63,363 bases of DNA from Pedobacter kyonggii (lineage in GTDB: Bacteria > Bacteroidota > Bacteroidia > Sphingobacteriales > Sphingobacteriaceae): the NCBI RefSeq assembly GCF_004310665.1, contig NZ_SIXF01000033.1, forward strand, positions 1-63,363, written 5' to 3'. The translations under genes and the position numbers were made by a program. The notes beneath the pieces are model-generated. The model was given only the letters and a program-made list of their open reading frames with translations. It was not told the origin of the DNA and ran no database searches. Shown piece after piece: positions 34,518 to 41,206 of this stretch; the first letter of the stretch is position 1; every line of letters starts with the position of its first letter.

Positions 34518-35942
34518 TTAGTCTTCACGACTTCCATCATCAGCCATTCTCACTATTTTTGGTTCAAATTTGGCCACTACATCAACCAATTCGGTTTGTG
34601 CTGCCATCACTTTGTTAATGTCTTTATAAGCCATTGGCGCCTCATCCAAGCCTGCACCAATTAAGGTAACGTTATGATCTTTCAAAATGGCTTTCATATC
34701 CGATTTGGTAATTGATTGAATCGCTTTGGTTCGGCTCATTTGACGTCCTGCTCCATGTGAAGCTGAATTGATCGCGCTCATTTCTCCTTTTCCCCTAACC
34801 AGAAATCCTGGTGCGGTCATACTTCCTGGAATAATCCCCATCACGCCTTTACCAGCTGGTGTAGCACCTTTTCGGTGCACAATCACTTCTTCTCCATCAA
34901 GCATTTCTTTCCATGCAAAATTATGGTGGTTTTCCACCTTGGCCAAAACTTTAGCGCCTATGGCTTTGGTTAACCTTTTATGGATCACCTCATGACAGGC
35001 TGAAGCATAATCGCCAGCTAAATTCATGGCAATCCAATACTCTTGTCCTTCGGCAGAATTTAGATCCAAATAAGCCAGGTTTACAGCCTCTTTAGGGAGT
35101 TTGCAGATGTCTTTAGCCAGTTTGGTGTAATGACCTGCTATGGTTGCGCCAAAACCACGGGAACCTGAATGGGTCAACAATGCTACGTAACGGCCTTTAT
35201 CGATATTTAAAATCTCGTCGCGTTCGGCAAAATCAATAATCCCCCATTCCACAAAGTGATTTCCCCCACCCGAGGTTCCCAATTGTGCCCAAGCCTTTCC
35301 GTGTAAATTTTTAAGAAAAGGAGTAGAATTAAATGCTTCGTTTTCTAAAACATCATGGTCAGCTCTTTCATTGCCTTTAAAATTTTGTCCTGCACCAAAT
35401 TTGGTGAAAGCAATTAATTCGCGTTTGTACATTGCATCTTTCCCGAAATAATGTTTCTCTGGAATATCGAAAATACTCAAAGCCATTCGGCAACCAATAT
35501 CTACACCCACACCATAAGGGATGATCGCATTTCTGGTTGCCAATACACCGCCAATCGGCAAGCCATATCCTTGGTGGGCATCGGGCATTAATGCACCAGC
35601 AACCGAAACAGGTAATTTCATGGCGATATTCATTTGGTTTCTGGCACCCTCTTCTATATAATCGGCACCGAAAATTGAATAATCTTTAGCGTTGTTGATC
35701 AGTTCAATGGTTCCATCTGATTTTGGATTTGCTTCCTCGATCATTGCAGTTGCCAATACATTTAATACTTCGTCATCCAAAAAACTTTCCGGATAATCTT
35801 TTATTTTTTTAAATAAGGCCAGTAATTCTTTTTCCTCGATATCCGCAAAATTTTCTTTCAGGATATCTAATGCCAAGCCTACTGTTTTTCCTTCGGAATA
35901 ACCTATTTCGATCAGGTTATTACCTGTTATGTTGTTGTTCAT
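34518..35942 (-). CDS. rtcB: RtcB RNA-splicing ligase
   Basis: A 474-residue GTP- and Mn2+-dependent ligase that joins RNA 2',3'-cyclic phosphate (or 3'-phosphate) ends to 5'-OH ends and repairs broken tRNAs. Conserved motifs are MPDAHQGYGLPIG, YGVGVDIGCRM (metal Asp and Cys), GTSGGGNHFVEWG (metal His), LLTHSGSRGFG, VENHHNFAW, and NSASHGAGRQMSR, whose His near residue 396 is the guanylylated one. All key residues are present. It is the second protein gene of a minus-strand operon after the slipin gene, and 63 bases with a hairpin separate them. No RtcA and no archease gene are in the window. Confidence 0.95.
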   Translation of the reverse strand: MNNNITGNNLIEIGYSEGKTVGLALDILKENFADIEEKELLALFKKIKDYPESFLDDEVLNVLATAMIEEANPKSDGTIELINNAKDYSIFGADYIEEGARNQMNIAMKLPVSVAGALMPDAHQGYGLPIGGVLATRNAIIPYGVGVDIGCRMALSIFDIPEKHYFGKDAMYKRELIAFTKFGAGQNFKGNERADHDVLENEAFNSTPFLKNLHGKAWAQLGTSGGGNHFVEWGIIDFAERDEILNIDKGRYVALLTHSGSRGFGATIAGHYTKLAKDICKLPKEAVNLAYLDLNSAEGQEYWIAMNLAGDYASACHEVIHKRLTKAIGAKVLAKVENHHNFAWKEMLDGEEVIVHRKGATPAGKGVMGIIPGSMTAPGFLVRGKGEMSAINSASHGAGRQMSRTKAIQSITKSDMKAILKDHNVTLIGAGLDEAPMAYKDINKVMAAQTELVDVVAKFEPKIVRMADDGSRED

Positions 35943-35959
35943 TTTATTTCTTGTTCAAT

Positions 35960-35991
35960 CCCCGGCAGGTAATACTCACCTGACCGAGGGG
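35960..35991. repeat. Hairpin between the slipin gene and rtcB
   Basis: On the minus strand CCCC, then CAGGT, gagtatt, ACCTG and GGGG form a two-part stem 18 bases upstream of the rtcB start. It may be a dispersed repeat, an RNA processing site, or a device that lowers rtcB expression relative to slipin. Confidence 0.5.
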
Positions 35992-36005
35992 TTTCTAAAT
36001 TTAAT

Positions 36006-37103
36006 TTATTTTACGAAGATTTGTTTCAATTGATCTACAATTTGTCCACTGCCCGATAAGCTGATGTTGTTGATTTTTTCTGCGATTTTCTCTACATATT
36101 CCATCTCTTTTAACTTATACAACATAGCGTTGTCTTCCATCAATTTAGCCGTATTCAACAAACTTCTGGTCGATGCTGTTTCTTCTCTCCGGGTAATGAT
36201 ATTGGCTTGGGCTCTTTTTTCGGCAACTAAAACCTGATTCATAATTTCTTTAACATCACCAGGTAAAACGATGTCTTTAACACCACAGTTGGTTAATTTT
36301 ACACCCAAGTTTTCAACCTTATCCAAGGTGATGGCCATTACCATTTCGGCAATTTTTTCTTTGCTTTCCATCAATTCGTCAAAAGTCATTAAGCCAATAC
36401 ATTCCCTTAACGCCAATTGCATGGTGATGTATAATTGTTTTTCAAATTCTTTGTTCTCCAATAAGGCCTTGATGATGTCATCAACTTTATATTGAATGCT
36501 GAAATTTACCCTCAATTGTGCTTTATCTTTGGTTAAGATTTCTTGACCGATAATTTCCATATTCAATTGCCTCATATCGGTTTTCAAAACTTGAACAGTA
36601 GTACTGTTTTTCCAGTAAACATAGTTTCCTGCTTCCAATACGTTTTCAAATTTACCATCAATAAACAATAAAGCTTTTTCGAAAGATTCTATTTTATAAG
36701 CCCTGATATAATTCAATAATGGTGCTTTCTCCAATAAGTTTTTATCAATGGTTTCATCAATTTTGATGTTACTGATATCTACTTTAATAAAGTTATATGT
36801 CGACAAACCTTTCCAGATGGCGTGTCTGCCAGCCGTTAAAACGTTCTTGAAATTTTTGTTTTGATAAACCAAGGCCAATTCATTATCAGCAACACTTACC
36901 AAGTGAATCAAATTCACAAAATCTGTGTTTTCCAATAAGATATCCAATTCGGCAACTGTGTAATAGTACTCTTTTGCCATATCATACAAAGTCATGTCTT
37001 CACCGAAACCTAACCAATAAGTTCCAGCTGTTAAAACGTTTTTTAATTTTCCTTTTTTAAACACCAATCCAACATAATTGGTGTTAATTGTTACTCTTTT
37101 CAT
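36006..37103 (-). CDS. Slipin/SPFH (Band 7) protein of an RNA-repair operon
   Basis: A 365-residue SPFH-domain protein. No N-terminal membrane helix is seen, unlike classical stomatins. The first third has three related units: GKLKNVLTAGTYWLGFG near 17-33, NKNFKNVLTAGRHAIWKG near 82-99, and GKFENVLEAGNYVYWKN near 148-164. The SPFH core follows (LRVNFSIQYKVDDIIKALLE, then MQLALRECIGLMTFDELMES), and a C-terminal coiled coil (EKRAQANIITRREETASTRS). SPFH proteins form ring-shaped or cage-like oligomers. Bacterial RNA-repair operons often pair such proteins with RtcB; the task there is not known. Confidence 0.85.
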   Translation of the reverse strand: MKRVTINTNYVGLVFKKGKLKNVLTAGTYWLGFGEDMTLYDMAKEYYYTVAELDILLENTDFVNLIHLVSVADNELALVYQNKNFKNVLTAGRHAIWKGLSTYNFIKVDISNIKIDETIDKNLLEKAPLLNYIRAYKIESFEKALLFIDGKFENVLEAGNYVYWKNSTTVQVLKTDMRQLNMEIIGQEILTKDKAQLRVNFSIQYKVDDIIKALLENKEFEKQLYITMQLALRECIGLMTFDELMESKEKIAEMVMAITLDKVENLGVKLTNCGVKDIVLPGDVKEIMNQVLVAEKRAQANIITRREETASTRSLLNTAKLMEDNAMLYKLKEMEYVEKIAEKINNISLSGSGQIVDQLKQIFVK

Positions 37104-37129
37104 GTTTTCTGATGTTAGCCCCTCCTAAA

Positions 37130-37149
37130 TCCTCCCCTAAAAGGGAGGA
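37130..37149. repeat. Hairpin upstream of the slipin gene
   Basis: TCCTCCC ctaaaa GGGAGGA is a 7-bp stem 27 bases upstream of the slipin start. It is a common Bacteroidota repeat type and may act as a leader structure or processing site. Confidence 0.45.
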
Positions 37150-37168
37150 CTTAAATGGGTATGATTAA

Positions 37169-37294
37169 TTATTTTATTCTTTTAAAAGCGTTGCGGGAAG
37201 AACATTTACCTGTTTTCTGCGGAAGTAAAAGTTTATCAAGCTTGTTTAAAAATGAAACCAATTTTTCTAATTGGGTTTGTGCTCCTTCGAACAT
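37169..37294 (-). CDS. Candidate 41-residue basic small protein upstream of slipin
   Basis: An ATG frame on the minus strand encodes MFEGAQTQLEKLVSFLNKLD and then KLLLPQKTGKCSSRNAFKRI with a final Lys. An in-frame stop lies 33 bases upstream. The first half could form an amphipathic helix and the second half is basic. It sits between the tRNA-like region and the slipin gene. No family is recognised, and a second overlapping open frame on the same strand weakens the case. Confidence 0.3.
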   Translation of the reverse strand: MFEGAQTQLEKLVSFLNKLDKLLLPQKTGKCSSRNAFKRIK

Positions 37295-37462
37295 TTTGCC
37301 TTTTAGATTTAACCTTTTTGATTTTTAAATCTCTTCTTGCTGCAATGATACTTACTGAGCAAAACACAAATTTGCTTTTTGGATTCCGAAAAATCTTGAA
37401 GCCAAATGCGGTTTCGCAACGCTTATTCTGGTGAGCGATTTGAAAAGTTGCTCTTCTTTAAG

Positions 37463-37533
37463 ATGGAACCTAAATCCATTGCATTACCATTTTGCTATTC
37501 CAAGTGATGGTTGGAAGCAGGATTCGAACCTGC
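37463..37533 (-). ncRNA. Permuted tRNA-like unit B (UAG anticodon-like loop)
   Basis: Read on the minus strand, the parts come in the order T-arm (GCAGG UUCGAAU CCUGC, 37533-37517), acceptor 3' strand UUCCAA (37516-37511), linker CCAUCAC, acceptor 5' strand UUGGAA (37503-37498), UA, D-arm GCA AAAUGGUAA UGC (37495-37481), A, and anticodon arm AUGGA UUUAGGU UCCAU (37479-37463). The acceptor pairs over 6 bp. The loop has U33, anticodon UAG and a purine at 37. A 3-bp D stem is typical of type II (Leu/Ser) tRNAs. The chain is open where the variable arm would be. Expression is not shown by sequence. Confidence 0.5.
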
Positions 37534-37540
37534 ATTGGTG

Positions 37541-37607
37541 GTTGTTACTCTAACCCCTGAGTTATTCCGATATATCGGAAGTGGGATTCGAACCCACGAC
37601 ACACAAC
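37541..37607 (-). ncRNA. Permuted tRNA-like unit A (open at the anticodon loop)
   Basis: On the minus strand the order is anticodon 3' strand GUUGU (37607-37603), variable loop GUGUC, T-arm GUGGG UUCGAAU CCCAC (37597-37581), acceptor 3' strand UUCCGAU, linker AU, acceptor 5' strand AUCGGAA (37571-37565), UA, D-arm ACUC AGGGGUUA GAGU (37562-37547), A, and anticodon 5' strand ACAAC (37545-37541). All four stems pair fully (7, 4, 5, 5 bp). U8, A14, G15, G18, G19, A21, C48, U54, C56 and A58 are in place. The ends lie in the anticodon loop and no CCA is encoded. With a 7-base loop it would have the standard tRNA body length of 72. Confidence 0.62.
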
Positions 37608-37656
37608 GTGTTTAGACAGTCTATCATAATTCTTCTCAGGATATTCTAAGCAATTT

Positions 37657-37683
37657 GCCCGAATACTTTGGGGCTATTCCGAA
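37657..37683 (-). ncRNA. Additional tRNA-5'-half-like segment
   Basis: On the minus strand UUCGGAA (37683-37677), UA, then GCCC with a 10-base loop and GGGC (37674-37657) repeat the start of units A and B (GGAAUA followed by a D-like arm). It could pair 6 bp with the acceptor 3' strand of unit A and so compete with that unit's own 5' strand. The D-loop lacks the GG pair, so this is weaker than units A and B. Confidence 0.35.
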
Positions 37684-37689
37684 ACCCGC

Positions 37690-37870
37690 AATATTGGATA
37701 AGTTTTATTTAGTATTGCCATCCCTTTCGGGATCTCTTTATATTAATCTGATTGTGATAACCACTACTAATGTAACCCTGTCCGGCGTATCCCGAACAGG
37801 GGCTTCAAAAACGAGAGCGCATATCATTTAGAACAGTAAACTGTTTCTTATCAATCAGATTGTTATTATT
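37690..37870 (-). ncRNA. Structured leader RNA upstream of the tRNA-like units
   Basis: A 14-bp helix with a 2-base bulge (AATCTGATTG, then ATAA, with its inverse) closes 37745-37861. Inside lie a 10-bp hairpin at 37777-37802 and a hairpin AACAG TTTA CTGTT at 37832-37845. Beyond it is ATCCC GAAA GGGAT with a GNRA loop at 37721-37734. The 10-bp stem is complete only on the minus strand, where a U-G wobble replaces a C-A mismatch, and the GNRA loop is also on that strand. This sets the RNA strand. A role as Y-RNA-like or 5' regulatory RNA is a guess. Confidence 0.5.
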
Positions 37871-37923
37871 AATATTTCTCAAAGAACTTTATCGACTGGC
37901 GACATTACAAAGATGCCACCACC

Positions 37924-37946
37924 ACTGCGCGGCCGATTTGCGCAGT
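37924..37946. promoter_or_regulatory. Perfect palindrome ACTGCGC-n9-GCGCAGT
   Basis: A 7-bp perfect inverted repeat with a 9-base spacer. On the minus strand a TAnnTTTG-like core (CATCTTTG, 37910-37917) lies just downstream, so the palindrome covers the -33 region of the likely promoter of the RNA/slipin/rtcB unit. Candidate operator for the WYL regulator. Confidence 0.5.
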
Positions 37947-38037
37947 AAAATTTATTTTGAAATGAATGGGTTAATTGATTGATAGTTAGATTAATAAATT
38001 TAATTTTTCTATTATATTTTTCCTTTTATCCTCCAAT

Positions 38038-38056
38038 TACGCAGTTGTATTGCGTA
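38038..38056. promoter_or_regulatory. Palindrome TACGCA-n7-TGCGTA before the WYL gene
   Basis: A 6-bp perfect inverted repeat 75 bases upstream of the WYL gene. It shares the CGCAGT half with the site at 37924-37946. It may serve autoregulation by the WYL protein. Confidence 0.45.
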
Positions 38057-38130
38057 GATGATAAATGCTTTGCTATATTTAGTTAAGCTTTTCGATCAGA
38101 TTTTTAGCTTGAAACTCAAATTGATTAAAA

Positions 38131-39168
38131 ATGGCAGTAAATAAATTAGCGCTTATCCGGTATAAAACCATCGACGATTGTTTGAAGAACCGTTACCGTA
38201 AATGGACACTAGAAGATCTTATCGAAAAGGTGTCGGCAACCCTGTACGAATTAGAAGGGATTACCACAGGGGTAAGCAAACGAACCATTCAGGCAGATAT
38301 CCAACTTATGCGGAGTGACAAGCTTGGCTACAATGCGCCGATTGTGGTGAAGGATAAACGCTTTTATGCCTACGAAGATGCTGGTTTCAGTATTACCAAA
38401 GCGCCGATCAATAACGCTGATGTAGATAAGATGAAGGAAATTGTTGGCGTACTGAAACAATTTAATGCTTTTAATTATTTCGATGAAATGAGCGATATGA
38501 TTGCCCGATTGGAAAATAACCTCTACAAATCGACCAAACAGAGTGGTAATAATATTCAATTGGAAAGTAACAAGCTGGTCAAAGGTTTAGAATGCATCCC
38601 GCCCTTATATCAAGCAGTTTTAAATAAACGATCTTTATTAATAGAATATAAATCTTTCAAGGCGCAACAATCACAACAGGGAATTTACTATCCGTATCTG
38701 TTAAAAGAATACCGCAACAGATGGTTTTTGATCTGTAAAGCGAAAAAGCGACCAGGGATCTTAAATTTGGCATTGGATAGGATAGTAGAATTTCAGGAAT
38801 TGCCTAACGAAGAATTTGTAAGTTATCAAGGCGTAGATTTCGATCGATATTACGATGATTTAATTGGTGTAACAAAAAACGAACGTGACCGTGCACAGAA
38901 AGTGATCCTCGAATTTACAAATGATCATGCGCCTTACGTGGTAACGAAACCGATGCATCAATCGCAGGTAGTATTAAGTAAGAACGAGAAAACAACAACT
39001 TTTAGGATCGATGTGGTACTAAACTATGAACTGGAGCGCGAAATTTTAGGCTTTGGAGAGTGTGTTAAAGTGCTTTCGCCAAGATTGTTGATTTCAAAAA
39101 TTAAAAGGCGTTTGGAACAAACTTATAGTCAATACGAAACTAAAGAGGAATCGATATTAAGTAATTGA
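38131..39168 (+). CDS. WYL-domain transcriptional regulator
   Basis: A 345-residue regulator divergent from the RNA-repair operon. The N-terminal third looks like a winged helix (WTLEDLIEKVSATLYELEGI, then VSKRTIQADIQLMRSDKLGY). The WYL domain lies near residues 165-235 with the ligand strand YYPYLLKEYRNRWFLICKAK. A WCX-like C-terminal extension ends with FGECVKVLSPRLLISKIKRR. WYL domains are known or predicted to sense nucleic acid or nucleotide ligands. A natural hypothesis is that it detects RNA damage products and controls the adjacent operon, replacing the RtcR regulator of Enterobacteria. Confidence 0.85.
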   Translation: MAVNKLALIRYKTIDDCLKNRYRKWTLEDLIEKVSATLYELEGITTGVSKRTIQADIQLMRSDKLGYNAPIVVKDKRFYAYEDAGFSITKAPINNADVDKMKEIVGVLKQFNAFNYFDEMSDMIARLENNLYKSTKQSGNNIQLESNKLVKGLECIPPLYQAVLNKRSLLIEYKSFKAQQSQQGIYYPYLLKEYRNRWFLICKAKKRPGILNLALDRIVEFQELPNEEFVSYQGVDFDRYYDDLIGVTKNERDRAQKVILEFTNDHAPYVVTKPMHQSQVVLSKNEKTTTFRIDVVLNYELEREILGFGECVKVLSPRLLISKIKRRLEQTYSQYETKEESILSN

Positions 39169-39174
39169 ATTTTG

Positions 39175-39216
39175 AATGAGAGAATATTGGCAACTCCGCT
39201 AATAAATTCTCTCATT
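39175..39216. terminator. Hairpin between the convergent WYL and prfC genes
   Basis: AATGAGAGAAT and ATTCTCTCATT form an 11-bp perfect stem with a 20-base loop in the 68-base gap between the two stops. Confidence 0.6.
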
Positions 39217-39236
39217 AATCACCCTGTCATTCAATA

Positions 39237-40820
39237 TTAGCTTTTAAACTCGCTCGTTTTATGGAAGTCGATATCAGGATAATCCTGTTTTGTTAAATTG
39301 ATCATATATTCACTATCCGCCAGATAAACAGGATTGGCTTCTTTATCGAAACCGATGTGCTGTTGTTTACGTTTTACAAATTCATCCAGTTTTTTTCTAT
39401 CGGTAGAAGTTACCCAGCTCGAACGGGTATAACTCAAGGTACGAAAACGACATTTTGCACCATATTCGTGCTCTAACCTGAAGTTGATTACCTCGAACTG
39501 AAGCTCACCAACTGCACCGATCACTTTCCTGTTTCCAGGTTGCATCACGAATAACTGTGCAACTCCTTCGTCGGTTAACTGCTCAATACCTTTTTCCAGT
39601 TGTTTGGTACGCATAGGATCCATATTTTCAACCTCTTTGAAGATAGATGGAGAAAAACTGGGGATGCCTTTAAACTGCAGTTTTTCACCTTCGGTTAAGG
39701 TATCGCCAATTTTAAAGTTGCCACTATCGTATAAACCTACTACATCACCTGGCCATGCCTCTTCAACAATACTTTTTTCGTTAGCCATAAAGTCCATCGG
39801 GTTGGAGAATTTCAGTTTCTTATCCTGACGGGTATGGTAATAGAATTTATTGCGCTCAAACTTGCCAGAACAGATCCTTAAAAAGGCAATTCTATCGCGG
39901 TGTTTTGGGTCTAAATTGGCGTGAATCTTAAATACAAAGCCACTGAAATTTTTCTCTTCAACCAATACGTCACGCTCTTCAGCTTCACGGTGACGAGGGC
40001 TTGGAGCGATATCGATAAACGTATCTAAAAGCTCTTTTATCCCGAAGTTGTTAATCGCACTGCCAAAAAACACTGGTGCAACCAAACCATCGGTATATAA
40101 ATCCTTATCTATCTTACCGTAGATACCATCAACCAATTCGACATCATCTTTCAATGTATTGATTTCGTTTTCTTTAAGGTAGTTTAATAAAGATGGATCA
40201 TTTAAATCACTTGCCGCCACTACCGAATCGGTTACTTTTGTTTTATCCGAGTTGAATAAATTTAAATGTTTGTTGTAAATGCTGTAAACACCTTTAAAAG
40301 TATGCCCTTGGCCTATAGGCCAGGAAAGTGGACAAAGGCTGATATTTAATTTTTCTTCAATTTCATCCAATAAATCGTAAGCCTCTTTACCTTCACGGTC
40401 CATTTTGTTGATGAAGATAATCACAGGGGTGTTACGCATACGGCAAACCGACATTAGTTTCTCGGTCTGTTCCTCCACACCCTTTACGCAATCTACCACT
40501 AAAATAACACTATCTACCGCTGATAAGGTTCTATAGGTATCTTCCGCGAAATCTTTGTGCCCAGGCGTATCGAGAATATTGATGCGTTTACCACTGTATT
40601 CAAATCCCATAACCGAAGTCGCAACCGAGATACCACGTTGCTTTTCAATCTCCATAAAATCGGAGGTATTACTCTGGTTCGCTTTGTTCCTTTTTACCGC
40701 GCCAGCAGTATTAATAGCGCCACCAAAAAGCAGAAATTTTTCTGTCAGTGTGGTTTTGCCCGCATCAGGGTGGCTAATAATGGCAAAGGTTTTACGTTTT
40801 TCTATTTCAGGGTTAAGCAT
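39237..40820 (-). CDS. prfC: Peptide chain release factor 3
   Basis: A 527-residue translational GTPase that recycles release factors RF1 and RF2. The G1 motif is [13 protein letters not shown] near residue 16, the switch I Thr precedes [16 protein letters not shown]3 is [15 protein letters not shown], and G4 is INKMDREG. Domains II and III follow, with the RF3-specific [19 protein letters not shown] block near 440. Length is normal. It is a single gene, convergent with the WYL gene. Confidence 0.95.
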   Translation of the reverse strand: MLNPEIEKRKTFAIISHPDAGKTTLTEKFLLFGGAINTAGAVKRNKANQSNTSDFMEIEKQRGISVATSVMGFEYSGKRINILDTPGHKDFAEDTYRTLSAVDSVILVVDCVKGVEEQTEKLMSVCRMRNTPVIIFINKMDREGKEAYDLLDEIEEKLNISLCPLSWPIGQGHTFKGVYSIYNKHLNLFNSDKTKVTDSVVAASDLNDPSLLNYLKENEINTLKDDVELVDGIYGKIDKDLYTDGLVAPVFFGSAINNFGIKELLDTFIDIAPSPRHREAEERDVLVEEKNFSGFVFKIHANLDPKHRDRIAFLRICSGKFERNKFYYHTRQDKKLKFSNPMDFMANEKSIVEEAWPGDVVGLYDSGNFKIGDTLTEGEKLQFKGIPSFSPSIFKEVENMDPMRTKQLEKGIEQLTDEGVAQLFVMQPGNRKVIGAVGELQFEVINFRLEHEYGAKCRFRTLSYTRSSWVTSTDRKKLDEFVKRKQQHIGFDKEANPVYLADSEYMINLTKQDYPDIDFHKTSEFKS

Positions 40821-41041
40821 AATAAAATTTTGGGTGTAAAGAGTGATGAAACCTTGTTAAAGGAATTTAACAGCGATAAGATTTGAATATTGTTGTTTCA
40901 TCAGGCCGCAAAGATAAGGAATTTGCTTAAAGTTTGAATAGGTTAATTGTTTAATTGAAAATAGGTTGCGCGTTTATTGTTTTTGAAAAGCAGCGGCAAT
41001 GGTTCTTTTGTTAATGTGGTGATGTCATTATGGAAAATTTC

Positions 41042-41072
41042 AAGAAGTCAAGTTTTTAAAATTTGACTTCTT
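41042..41072. repeat. Hairpin in the prfC-helicase divergent gap
   Basis: AAGAAGTCAA and TTGACTTCTT form a perfect 10-bp stem with an AT-rich loop. The gap from 40821 to 41206 holds no gene. A terminator-like hairpin upstream of both genes is unusual and is more likely a dispersed repeat. Confidence 0.45.
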
Positions 41073-41206
41073 TGATGAAGCTGTTGGCTTAAATTAAAAT
41101 TATCGGCCAAAATTTAAAATTTCTCACCAATCATTGTTTAGTTTTGTACTAAAATGTTTAGCTTTATTCATCCCTCCGTTTATTGTTGACTAAAATTTTA
41201 CTGCCG

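Noticed and set aside
37252-37434. A 60-residue plus-strand frame in the rtcB-WYL gap
   Set aside because: It runs opposite to the structured RNA and the operon, resembles no family, and looks like chance in AT-rich DNA.
37510-37571. An ordinary tRNA gene on the minus strand (5' half followed by its own 3' half)
   Set aside because: Acceptor pairing in this order has two mismatches and no anticodon arm fits between the D- and T-arms. The permuted pairing with the flanking halves is complete.
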